Source: an uncultured bacterium (lineage in GTDB: Bacteria > Oederibacteriota > PGYV01 > Palsa-1178). From it: a DNA stretch of 38,516 nt. This document shows positions 16,796 through 23,330 of the stretch, piece by piece (positions within the stretch are counted from its first letter, which is position 1; each line of letters opens with the position of its first letter). Under the pieces are notes generated by a model, which was not told the DNA's origin, did not search any database, and saw nothing but the letters and a program-made list of their open reading frames with translations. The position numbers and the translations under genes were made by a program. The stretch is taken from positions 1 to 38,516 of the forward strand of contig CALAOR010000068.1 of NCBI GenBank assembly GCA_937889595.1. The letters run 5' to 3'.

Positions 16796-16968
16796 TAAAT
16801 ATCTCCCTGTTTATCAAGCAACTGATAATACCGTTTTTCCTCGCCAGCTGTCATGTAGTCGATCACGTCGCCGTAATATCGCCACTTCCGGCCGCAGCTG
16901 TTCTTAAAAAACCGGCCCTCGGCCACGATCTCTATTTCTCGCAGTTCAACTCTCTCTTTATCCGACAT
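16795..16968 (-). CDS. small protein of unknown function
   Basis: 57 aa (MSDKERVELREIEIVAEGRF, then CGRKWRYYGDVIDYMTAGEE). A strong AGGAGG precedes the ATG and the stop overlaps the next start. The content of Glu, Arg and Tyr looks like a folded small domain, but I recognise nothing. It is co-transcribed with the MKKY-LDGP protein. Confidence 0.65.
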   Translation of the reverse strand: MSDKERVELREIEIVAEGRFFKNSCGRKWRYYGDVIDYMTAGEEKRYYQLLDKQGDI

Positions 16969-17019
16969 TTTTGATCCTCCTGGGCGGGCCGGGGATTCCC
17001 CGGCCGCCCGTGTTTTTTT

Positions 17020-17973
17020 TTATACCTTATCCGCCGGCACATCAAGACCCGCAATCCGTTTTGCTCTCGCTATTGACACTACGTTGTAGTACGCCTGCCA
17101 ACACATCAGGCTCGGCGTCCACCGAAACCCGGACCGTTTAAGTTCTTCGATAACCTCCGGCGCCGGTTTGCCAGTGTAAAAAAGTCTTACCCTATTATTC
17201 GCCGGGCACTCCACAAGGCGGATGCCGTCTTTACCGACCGCCTCAATCTCCGGGGCCGCCTGCTTGTGCTGTACTTGCGTGAGTCGTTGTTTCATCCGGC
17301 GGATGTTCGCGTTATTGTTCGTCAGCTGCCATGTTTCAATCCCTTTATTCATATAGTCATACGGCGGGTTTAAAAGGTCATGTATGAGTTTGTCCGATAT
17401 CCCCAAAGCCGACAAATTCTTTTCAAGGTCAGCTCCGCCCTTCCTGATTATTTTGTTTACCAGTTTCATTTTTCCCTGTGTCTTCTCGGCGGCTTCGATT
17501 TTTTTTGTAAGCCGCTCGACGGCATCGCCGTCCTCCGTGCGGATAGGTGCCAGGTCAGGTCTCAATGTCCTCTTTATCGCGGCCATGGCCCGCTCCTTAA
17601 AGTCAGAAACCTCGACTGACCGGGCGTGTTCCCTGTCACCCAACTTTTTCTGTCTCGCGGCCGGGAACTTTGACGGCCCGGAAATCATGGAAGACACGCA
17701 CCTTGACCCGGCTGCCAGGTATGCATGATAAAGTTGCAAAAATTTTGCGTGGAACCGCTCAAACTCGGTATCAAGTAAATGTTCGGTATGCCCCGCAGCT
17801 GCTACCCGTTTAAGGTCCTGATACATAGCCACACAGCCATCCGTATATTCTTCGAGGATTGAAGCCGCGCGGCGAGAAGGTGAAAGACTTATACCCTGTC
17901 TTGAGGCGTAAGCCTCCTTGTAACTTATATCCTGGCTGTACGTTTCTTTTTTTTCCCATTTTGATGTACTCAT
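17020..17973 (-). CDS. mobile-element protein with C-terminal nucleic-acid-type domain
   Basis: 317 aa. The first two thirds are helical and charged, with no motif I can name. The last ~70 residues (GIRLVECPANNRVRLFY, GKPAPEVIEELKRSGFRWTP, MCWQAYYN) match a domain often found at the C-terminus of phage and plasmid proteins, including DUF3560-like and antirestriction-linked proteins. There it seems to be an accessory domain of unknown activity. Its start overlaps the preceding stop (ATGA). It is probably a host-interaction or DNA-metabolism protein of the element, but the function is not established. Confidence 0.6.
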   Translation of the reverse strand: MSTSKWEKKETYSQDISYKEAYASRQGISLSPSRRAASILEEYTDGCVAMYQDLKRVAAAGHTEHLLDTEFERFHAKFLQLYHAYLAAGSRCVSSMISGPSKFPAARQKKLGDREHARSVEVSDFKERAMAAIKRTLRPDLAPIRTEDGDAVERLTKKIEAAEKTQGKMKLVNKIIRKGGADLEKNLSALGISDKLIHDLLNPPYDYMNKGIETWQLTNNNANIRRMKQRLTQVQHKQAAPEIEAVGKDGIRLVECPANNRVRLFYTGKPAPEVIEELKRSGFRWTPSLMCWQAYYNVVSIARAKRIAGLDVPADKV

Positions 17974-18194
17974 TTTGTTTTGCTCCTTTTTAATTGATTG
18001 TCTGTTATTCCCGATACAAAAACCTGTAACATACTTATTGTGTCTAAAGCTTCCTCCTTTTCTATCGTGTTGCTTTCTAACTGTTCTTTAAGCCAGTCAA
18101 GACGGCAATATAAAACTTCCGATATTTCCCAATATTGAACATCCCCCGGTCTTATCAAGTTCCGTCTTTTCCCAATTGTCCCAAATAATTTCAT
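17970..18194 (-). CDS. small protein, possibly the shifted 3' part of the preceding frame
   Basis: 74 aa (MKLFGTIGKRRNLIRPGDVQ, then helical YWEISEVLYCRLDWLKEQLE). The stop overlaps the next start. No ribosome-binding site precedes this ATG, whereas a good one precedes the overlapping frame at 18240, whose product stops early at 18097. A single-base shift near the GGGGG run at about 18143-18147 would join them into one protein of roughly 90 aa. It may be a real frameshift, programmed frameshifting, a sequencing error, or two coupled genes. Confidence 0.5.
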   Translation of the reverse strand: MKLFGTIGKRRNLIRPGDVQYWEISEVLYCRLDWLKEQLESNTIEKEEALDTISMLQVFVSGITDNQLKRSKTK

Positions 18195-18240
18195 TTACCA
18201 GTTTTTCGTACTTTGTTTTAATTACTGTTTTTTCAGCCAT
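18097..18240 (-). CDS. short frame with strong ribosome-binding site, probably the 5' part of the next gene
   Basis: 47 aa (MAEKTVIKTKYEKLVNEIIW, ending GNIGSFILPS). AGAGGGGG lies seven bases before the ATG, and the start overlaps the end of the preceding gene by 19 bases. The first ~28 residues look like a normal helical protein while the end looks out of frame. Together with the overlapping frame below it this suggests one disrupted gene. Confidence 0.45.
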   Translation of the reverse strand: MAEKTVIKTKYEKLVNEIIWDNWEKTELDKTGGCSILGNIGSFILPS

Positions 18241-18470
18241 ATTAATGCCCCCTCTTCGTATAATTTGAATAGTTTTTTTATGTTATGTTTAATAACAAAC
18301 AATCTTAAGTCTTTGAAGGTGTTGACTGTTTCAAGTTCTTTATCCATGGCCGCCAATATTTCGCTTTCTCCATTGTCTGCGGCTTCATAATGAATGCTTG
18401 TAAATAAATCAGAAATTCTTTTCTTTACGGCTTGTAACTTGTGCTTAATTGTCTTTCTTTTAACTGACAT
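18222..18470 (-). CDS. small helical protein behind structured leader copy 1
   Basis: 82 aa from the ATG at 18470, set by AGGAGG seven bases upstream; the longer frame to 18530 runs into the structured leader. The product (MSVKRKTIKHKLQAVKKRIS) is basic at the start and helical throughout. No family is recognised. It is the first gene after the ~358-bp structured repeat, in the same position as the 37-aa gene after the second copy. Confidence 0.6.
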   Translation of the reverse strand: MSVKRKTIKHKLQAVKKRISDLFTSIHYEAADNGESEILAAMDKELETVNTFKDLRLFVIKHNIKKLFKLYEEGALIWLKKQ

Positions 18471-18472
18471 TC

Positions 18473-18829
18473 TTAAACCTCCTGTTATTGTTTTAAAACC
18501 CGCCAATGAACTCGTCCAAATCGCGTACATTCTGTACCGATTTGGGCGAGTTCATACTTAGCGGCAGGCGGAAAAGGTTATATACTCGTGGGCAAGGTAT
18601 AAAAATTATTTGCGGGTTTAATGGCGCGGAGCTCGCTGGCGAGGCCGTGACAGGCAAATTATTTTTATACCTTGCCTGTCAACTCATCATTAACCGAGCG
18701 GAAAAGTATGATCAGGCTTTTAAGCGACAGCAATAACCCGGCCGGAGCCGGGATTATTGCCGAGCGCCGCAACCGTCGCTTTTCCGGGATAATGATGGCA
18801 TCAGAACTTTTTCCGCCTGCCGTGCCTTT
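18473..18829 (-). repeat. ~358-bp structured leader repeat, copy 1
   Basis: Nearly identical to 21361-21719, and like it ends with AACAAT-ACAGGAGGTTTAA just before a small gene. It is rich in nested inverted repeats: a 48-nt hairpin at 18507-18554; a 22-nt arm at 18591-18612 pairing with 18655-18676; arms GGCAGGCGGAAAA and TTTTTCCGCCTGCC near the two ends; and AATAACCCGGC/GCCGGGATTATT inside. Two base pairs of the 48-nt hairpin differ between copies in a compensated way, which points to selection on the fold. It could be a regulatory 5' leader RNA or a single-stranded DNA site. Confidence 0.8.
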
Positions 18830-19116
18830 TTTTTGCTTCATACAATGCGTTTTAAGGTCCTTAAAAAAGTCGTCTAAGGGATTCCAAAGGGTATTAGCTA
18901 CCCTTTGGTTGCGGGATTCTCAAGGGGCACAACTGCCCCTTGAGTGATTTTGTCCAGGTCAAGAACAACGGCGCGCTGATGTGCGGGCCTGGTATACCGG
19001 CCCGCGCGGACGTGCGCCGGTATAATGCCGCAACCCGGACGAGGACTCAACAAAGGGCTATATGTCCGGGTTGCGGCCGCGCCCTGGCTCTTTACAAGGG
19101 CGCGCCGGCCGTTCCT
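18830..19116 (-). other. non-coding, dense in strong hairpins
   Basis: No gene. At least five hairpins follow one another: CCAAAGGGTA/TACCCTTTGG, CTCAAGGGGCA/TGCCCCTTGAG, GCGGGCC/GGCCCGC, a 14-bp stem GCCGCAACCCGGAC/GTCCGGGTTGCGGC (near 19027-19077), and GCGCCCT/AGGGCGC. The GC content is far above that of the flanking genes. It continues the structured leader of the gene at 18470 and follows the stop of the 60-aa gene at 19117. Confidence 0.65.
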
Positions 19117-19299
19117 TTACATTCTTGAAACTGCAATAATATTTTCGGGCTTTACCTCTATTGAAAAATTATAAAGACTGAAAATAACTATCCTGTCGGG
19201 TCTGTCTTTTGATATTCTGATTTCGTTTATGTCATATTTTTGGATTTCTCCGTCCTGTTCAATATCTATAATCATTTTTGTTCTTCTTGGTCTTTGCAT
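19117..19299 (-). CDS. small beta-rich protein of unknown function
   Basis: 60 aa (MQRPRRTKMIIDIEQDGEIQ, ending EVKPENIIAVSRM). AAGGAG precedes the ATG at a good distance, and a hairpin of the GGGC-GGGG type sits just upstream. The sequence alternates hydrophobic and charged residues as in a small barrel. No family is recognised. Confidence 0.6.
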   Translation of the reverse strand: MQRPRRTKMIIDIEQDGEIQKYDINEIRISKDRPDRIVIFSLYNFSIEVKPENIIAVSRM

Positions 19300-19312
19300 T
19301 TTTAATACTCCT

Positions 19313-19345
19313 TTTCGGGCAGGGGGAATTAATCCCCCGCCCTGT
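19313..19345 (-). promoter_or_regulatory. hairpin directly before a ribosome-binding site, copy 1
   Basis: On the minus strand ATCACAGGGCGGGGGATTAAT, then TCCCCCTGCCC, followed by GAAAAGGAG. The same arrangement with altered stem bases lies at 20434-20462. It may tune stability or translation of the next gene. Confidence 0.55.
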
Positions 19346-19349
19346 GATT

Positions 19350-19559
19350 TTATCTTCTCTTTAGTTCACGGCTTGTAATTCTCTTGATTATTGCGATTAA
19401 TTTATCCGTGCCGTTCAATGAAATGAATTGAGGGCTTAAATTATCGGTCTTTTTTATTATCTCTTTTGCTAATTCCTTTCTTCCCGCAAACCGTCCACGC
19501 CTGAACGCTCCTCTTTCCGTGTCCGCTATATCTCCGCGCGTATAATCATATCCGTCCAT
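19350..19559 (-). CDS. small basic protein of unknown function
   Basis: 69 aa (MDGYDYTRGDIADTERGAFR, then GRKELAKEIIKKTDNLSPQF). Basic and likely helical. It is part of the run of short genes between RadC and the structured leader. No family is recognised. Confidence 0.55.
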   Translation of the reverse strand: MDGYDYTRGDIADTERGAFRRGRFAGRKELAKEIIKKTDNLSPQFISLNGTDKLIAIIKRITSRELKRR

Positions 19560-19569
19560 ATCTCCCCCC

Positions 19570-20151
19570 CTATTCCACGTTGTCGATTGATTCCGTTATT
19601 TTATGCCCCTGCTCGATGATATTTTTTAACCATCCTTCCAAAAAACTGTTTAATGATTTTTTTAACTGTGGTCTAACCCTGATTTTATCCCCTTTGATGT
19701 CATAGTCATAAACCACGTTAAAAACCATTGAATTTTGAAAGGTCAAGGCCTCAACAGTTTTATTTTCCAAGTCAATAGCAAGTTCCATGTCGGGGTCAGG
19801 TACGATATCCCCATTCATTACAAAATTGTGCGCCATGGATATTACAAAGCCAGTTTCTTCACGCCTTATAATATCCACACTTAAAGCCATATAAGGCTCT
19901 TTAGTTAATTTAAGGTATTGTTTCTTCTTGATTTCCTCAAGGACGCAACCAAAAATCCTTTCAAGCCGTGCATAATTACGGTGAAAAACATCCTTGCTTT
20001 TTAACTGTTGCATTCTCAAAAGTGCTTTTTTGGCTTCGTCAAACATGATAATTAATTCCTTGTTTAGTTCTTCCTTTTTCTGCGGGTCTGTTTCTGTTTC
20101 AAGAGCCTTTTTGATTTCCTCGTACCTGTCGCCGATTGATTTTATTTCCAT
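19570..20151 (-). CDS. hypothetical protein with helical N-terminus and beta-rich C-terminus
   Basis: 193 aa. Residues 1-60 are charged helix (EEIKKALETETDPQKKEELN), while the middle and end look beta-rich (MALSVDIIRREETGFVISMA, EALTFQNSMVFNVVYDYD). It overlaps the 90-aa gene by ten bases and is therefore probably coupled to it. I recognise no family or catalytic motif. Confidence 0.65.
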   Translation of the reverse strand: MEIKSIGDRYEEIKKALETETDPQKKEELNKELIIMFDEAKKALLRMQQLKSKDVFHRNYARLERIFGCVLEEIKKKQYLKLTKEPYMALSVDIIRREETGFVISMAHNFVMNGDIVPDPDMELAIDLENKTVEALTFQNSMVFNVVYDYDIKGDKIRVRPQLKKSLNSFLEGWLKNIIEQGHKITESIDNVE

Positions 20152-20414
20152 TCTGTTTTTACCTCCGCTTTAATTGCATAAGCATATTTTATACTTGTGC
20201 CGTCTGTGCCCCTGTCTATGTAGTCGGGATGTGCAATAAATATTTTCCTTTTATCCTCTTTACGGATTGAAAAACTTAAAAGGTCATTTCCATAAAGTTC
20301 TTCCATGCCGTTAAAATCTGCATTTGTGCAATCTTCAAGGTTCTTAAATTCTCCCCACGTGTAAAAAGCCACTTTAAAATCTTTTACAGTTGCCGTTACT
20401 GTGATTTTTTTCAT
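20142..20414 (-). CDS. hypothetical protein, 90 aa
   Basis: MKKITVTATVKDFKVAFYTW at the start and a central GMEELYGNDLLSFSIRKEDK. It is likely a small alpha/beta protein. GGAG follows the upstream hairpin and precedes the ATG. It is co-transcribed with radC. The function is unknown. Confidence 0.65.
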   Translation of the reverse strand: MKKITVTATVKDFKVAFYTWGEFKNLEDCTNADFNGMEELYGNDLLSFSIRKEDKRKIFIAHPDYIDRGTDGTSIKYAYAIKAEVKTEWK

Positions 20415-20433
20415 TTGTCTTGCTCCTTTTCGG

Positions 20434-20462
20434 GCAGGGGTTAAGCCCCTGCCCTATGATTT
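20434..20462 (-). promoter_or_regulatory. hairpin directly before a ribosome-binding site, copy 2
   Basis: On the minus strand ATCATAGGGCAGGGGCTTAA, then CCCCTGCCC, followed by GAAAAGGAG. The flanks are identical to the copy at 19313-19345, while the stem length and loop differ. Confidence 0.55.
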
Positions 20463-21092
20463 TTATAGTTCCTGATTTTCTAACAATGAGCGATATGTAC
20501 CGTTGTATCTTTCCATTAATCCCTCTTCATAAAATGAAAAGTACCCTTTGCCCTCCTGACCTATAATAATATGGTCAAGCAAGGTGATATCCACTTCTTT
20601 AGTAGCAAAAAGAAGTTTTCTTGTTACTTTTCTGTCGTTCTCGCTCGGGGCAGGGTCACCGCTCGGGTGATTGTGAATTATTACAATTGATAAAGCGCCT
20701 TTATCAATACACGCCTTTATTATTTCCCTCACATATAAAATGCTCTGCGTGATTGTTCCCTCACATAAAAGCATATTGTCAAAAATCTTGTTTTTTGCGT
20801 TTAAAAATATTGCGTGTACAGTTTCCCTTTTGAGGTCATAAGCAACATTTTTAAAATGTGCGATTATGTCCGCCTGTGATGAAGCATTGAATTTTTTGCC
20901 TATAAACTTATTTTTCGTGTACGCTTCGGAAAAGCTTTTCAAGGTGTTTATAAACCCTTTTTCCTGTTCTGACAGGGTCGGTAATAATAAGACCTGTTTC
21001 AAATTTCGGTAATCGTATTTTGTGATTTTCTCCGCAAGTCCTTTCTTTAAAAACGGTTTAAATTCCTCAAAGTGAAAGTAAAAGTTTTTCAT
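20463..21092 (-). CDS. radC: RadC-family JAB/MPN domain protein
   Basis: 209 aa. The metal-binding JAMM-type motif is intact: HNHPSGDPAPSENDRKVTRK in the centre, followed by LLDHIIIG. RadC-like proteins are common on plasmids, phages and islands, and chromosomal RadC was once linked to DNA repair; the true activity is unsettled, with a protease or nuclease-like role suggested. The N-terminal ~80 residues lack the usual helix-hairpin-helix. AGGAG lies before the ATG, which follows the 53-aa gene by a few bases. Confidence 0.88.
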   Translation of the reverse strand: MKNFYFHFEEFKPFLKKGLAEKITKYDYRNLKQVLLLPTLSEQEKGFINTLKSFSEAYTKNKFIGKKFNASSQADIIAHFKNVAYDLKRETVHAIFLNAKNKIFDNMLLCEGTITQSILYVREIIKACIDKGALSIVIIHNHPSGDPAPSENDRKVTRKLLFATKEVDITLLDHIIIGQEGKGYFSFYEEGLMERYNGTYRSLLENQEL

Positions 21093-21095
21093 TGT

Positions 21096-21257
21096 TTAGT
21101 TACTCCTTTTTAATGCTTTTATAACTTCTTCAATAATAATTATATTTATTGTGTCTATTGATTCTTGAATTTGCTGTTTCCTGAATAAATCCGTTTCTCT
21201 TTTGAGTTCTTTTTGCAAAATCTCTTGATTGATTTTTAACGCTTTAATTCTTTTCAT
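21096..21257 (-). CDS. small helical protein upstream of radC
   Basis: 53 aa (MKRIKALKINQEILQKELKR, ending EEVIKALKRSN), probably one long amphipathic helix. It overlaps the previous gene by 14 bases and has no ribosome-binding site of its own, so translation is likely coupled. No family is recognised. Confidence 0.55.
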   Translation of the reverse strand: MKRIKALKINQEILQKELKRETDLFRKQQIQESIDTINIIIIEEVIKALKRSN

Positions 21258-21357
21258 TGGTTAACCCCTGCGCTTTTTTCTGCGCTTTCTTTTCCAGTTT
21301 TATTAACATTTTAATCATGCTGTAAATATTCTTACCCTTAACCGCTTCTTTTAACAT
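21244..21357 (-). CDS. very small basic protein behind structured leader copy 2
   Basis: 37 aa (MLKEAVKGKNIYSMIKMLIK, then LEKKAQKKAQ). AGGAGG lies before the ATG, exactly as in the gene behind leader copy 1. Short and helical, it may be a leader peptide for the radC operon or a small functional protein. Confidence 0.5.
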   Translation of the reverse strand: MLKEAVKGKNIYSMIKMLIKLEKKAQKKAQGLTNEKN

Positions 21358-21360
21358 TGT

Positions 21361-21719
21361 TTAAACCTCCTGTAATTGTTTTAAAACCCGCCATTGAACT
21401 CGTCCAACACGCGTACATTCTGTACCGTGTTGGGCGAGTTCAATTCTGAAACGGCAGGCGGAAAAGGTTATATACTCGTGGGCAAGGTATAAAAATTATT
21501 TGTGGGTTTAATGGCGCGGAGCTCGCTGGCGAGGCCGTGACAGGCAAATTATTTTTATACCTTGCCTGTCAACTCATCATTAACCGAGCGGAAAAGTATG
21601 ATCAGGCTTTTAAGCGACAGCAATAACCCGGCCGGAGCCGGGATTATTGCCGAGCGCCGCAACCGTCGCTTTTCCGGGATAATGATGGCATCAAAACTTT
21701 TTCCGCCTGCCGTGCCTTT
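21361..21719 (-). repeat. ~358-bp structured leader repeat, copy 2
   Basis: Second copy of 18473-18829. The hairpin at 21395-21442 has arm bases AACACG/CGTGTT where copy 1 has AAATCG/CGATTT, so two pairs are swapped and pairing is kept. Most other differences are single and lie outside stems or make G-T pairs. It stands immediately before the first gene of the radC operon. The segment between the two copies, about 2.5 kb, is flanked by direct repeats and could be amplified or lost by recombination. Confidence 0.8.
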
Positions 21720-21837
21720 GACCTACTCAAACATCGGTCTATAAAAAACAGCGAAGCGAATAAGGATTCATAAGGAAATTATTTCCTTATGTCGGGGGAT
21801 CCAGGGGGTTGAAAACCCCCTGGGTTTATGAATTTTT

Positions 21838-21958
21838 CCCCGCGGCCACGGGGCCTTTGAAACTTTCCCGGTTGTCCGCAGGACAGCCGATGTCTTTTGC
21901 AGACGACCGCAGGGCGGCTGATGTAGTACGCGATCGGCGGTAGGCGATCGATGTCTTC
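21838..21958. repeat. multi-hairpin module, copy 1
   Basis: Order of parts: a GC hairpin (CCCCG/CGGGG), then CCTTTGAAACTTT, a hairpin GGTTGTCC-GCA-GGACAGCC, GATGTCTTTTGCAGA, a hairpin around CCGC/GCGG, GATGT, and a hairpin CGATCG/CGATCG followed by GATGTCTT. The linkers recur at 22753-22853 and 23331-23453 while the stems change. The upstream bases 21720-21837 hold two more strong stems (AAGGAAAT/ATTTCCTT and CCAGGGGGTT/AACCCCCTGG). Confidence 0.7.
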
Positions 21959-21960
21959 AA

Positions 21961-22700
21961 CAGCCGGGGACTACAGGTTCTTCCCCGGCTGTAAAACTCC
22001 GTGCCTTATACGGCGCGTCTACTACGCCGCATGCTCTTATGAGGCGGCCATGAGAGCCGCCGAATACTTCAACAGCCGGGGACTATAGGTACTTCCCCGG
22101 CTGTAAAACTCCGTGCCTTATGCGGCGTGTCTACTTACGCCGCATGCTCTTATGAGGCGGCCATGAGAGCCGCCGAATACTTCAACAGCCGGGGACTACA
22201 GGTTCTTCCCCGGCTGTAAACTCCGTGCCTTATGCGGCGTGGTCCACTTACGCCGCATGCTCTTATGAGGCGGCCATGAAAGCCGCCGAATACTTCAACA
22301 GCCGGGGACTACAGGTTCTTCCCCGGCTGTAAACTCCGTGCCTTATGCGGCGTGGTCCACTTACGCCGCATGCTCTTATGAGGCGGCCATGAAAGCCGCC
22401 GAATACTTCAACAGCCGGGGACTACAGGTTCTTCCCCGGCTGTAAACTCCGTGCCTTATGCGGCGTGGTCCACTTACGCCGCATGCTCTTATGAGGCGGC
22501 CATGAAAGCCGCCGAATACTTCAACAGCCGGGGACTACAGGTTCTTCCCCGGCTGTAAAACTCCGTGCCTTATGCGGCGTGGTCCACATACGCCGCATGC
22601 TCTTATGAGACGGCCACATGAGCCGCCGAATACTTCAACAGCCGGGGACTACAGGTTCTTCCCCGGCTGTAAAACTCCGTGCTTTATGCGGCGCATGCCG
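21961..22700. repeat. seven-fold ~113-bp tandem repeat made of three hairpins
   Basis: Units begin at 21961, 22073, 22186, 22299, 22412, 22525 and 22639, with spacings of 112-114. Each unit has three stems: CAGCCGGGGA/TCCCCGGCTG, ATGCGGCGT/ACGCCGCAT and GGCGGC/GCCGCC. Units 3-6 are almost identical and the outer ones diverge; the last unit is incomplete. No reading frame runs through the unit and 113 is not a multiple of three, so it is not a protein repeat. A diverged relative with a different stem (CAGTGGGA/TCCCACTG) follows at about 22709-22734. Confidence 0.85.
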
Positions 22701-22752
22701 CATGTTTCAACAGTGGGAATATAAGGGCTCCCACTGTGCTTTAATAATTTTG

Positions 22753-22853
22753 CCTCGCCGTAGGCGAGGGCATTTGAAACTTTTTCAGATACCCGATAGG
22801 GTAACTGATGTTTTTTGCAGACGACCGCAGGGCGGCTGATGTATGGTCTTGAG
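22753..22853. repeat. multi-hairpin module, copy 2
   Basis: Stem CCTCGCC-GTA-GGCGAGG, then CATTTGAAACTTT, a hairpin CAGATACCC-GATA-GGGTAACTG, GATGTTTTTTGCAGA, a hairpin around CCGC/GCGG, and GATGT. The linkers match copies 1 and 3 and the stems are different sequences. It lies at the right end of the tandem repeat, mirroring the position of copy 1 at the left end. Confidence 0.7.
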
Positions 22854-22876
22854 TTCTTATCATACTTTATTTGTAC

Positions 22877-22907
22877 TTGAAAATCTTATACGGTATGTTA
22901 TTATAAT
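22877..22907 (+). promoter_or_regulatory. possible plus-strand promoter
   Basis: TTGAAA (22877-22882) and an exact TATAAT (22902-22907), with a long 19-base spacer. It points to a short segment that ends at a strong terminator. Confidence 0.45.
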
Positions 22908-22913
22908 TGTGTT

Positions 22914-22970
22914 AGGTGCCAGCTCCAAGCGAAACAGAAAAGCCCCGGTTAATGCCGGGGCTTTTTCTTT
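22914..22970 (+). ncRNA. candidate ~55-nt small RNA with intrinsic terminator
   Basis: From the -10 box at 22902 the transcript would read TAGGTGCCAGCTCCAAGCG and end at AAGCCCCGG-TTAATG-CCGGGGCTT followed by TTTTTCTTTTT. The terminator is strong and the promoter moderate. The first ~25 bases resemble the plus strand of the tRNA-like sequence at 23160-23194 (shared GTTAGGTGCCA and AGCGAAAC), so the RNA would be partly antisense to a minus-strand tRNA-like transcript. Confidence 0.5.
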
Positions 22971-23094
22971 TTAAGGACCTGCCTCTTTAGCGGACACTTC
23001 AAAAATGAAAGCACTAATCATTTTTGCAAGTGTACGCTGGGTGGGTGGGATTATCATATCGTTTTTACCCCTGCCTATAATACTCGGTTCACCT

Positions 23095-23228
23095 TGACAG
23101 CCCCTTAAAATGAAAAGACGAAGAGCCGAGAGAGCCGCGTGGGAATCGAACCCACTATCGTTAGGTGCCAACCCAACTATCGCTCCAGCGAAACGGCTCT
23201 TCGTGAAAACTTTATGAAGGGGCTGTCA
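23095..23228 (-). tRNA. tRNA-like sequence inside an inverted repeat
   Basis: On the minus strand, acceptor arms AGAGCCG (23200-23194) and CGGCTCT (23137-23131) pair, and the T arm GTGGG-TTCGATT-CCCAC (23155-23139) is perfect. The D region (CGCTGGAGCG) is too short for a normal D arm, and the anticodon-like stem GTTGGG/CCTAAC has a six-base loop (TTGGCA), so it is not a standard tRNA and no CCA follows. It is flanked by TGACAGCCCCTT and AAGGGGCTGTCA. A second copy of CGGCTCT follows the first. It may be a decayed tRNA, an integration scar or a tRNA mimic. Confidence 0.5.
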
Positions 23229-23330
23229 CCGATAGGGCGGAACACCGTGGAGCAGGTAAACCTTAATTTATCAAGCAGGGGGAAAAACAATACCTTAGAG
23301 GGCATTAGCTGTGTCGTAAAAAGTCTTTGC

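Noticed and set aside
17020-17973. Relaxase for conjugation
   Set aside because: No HUH histidine triad or catalytic tyrosine pattern; the recognisable part is an accessory C-terminal domain.
18473-18829. Group II intron or its fragment
   Set aside because: No domain V consensus hairpin, no reverse transcriptase or maturase frame nearby.
21961-22700. The 113-bp tandem repeat as a CRISPR array
   Set aside because: There is no unique spacer: the whole unit is repeated, and units contain three internal stems.
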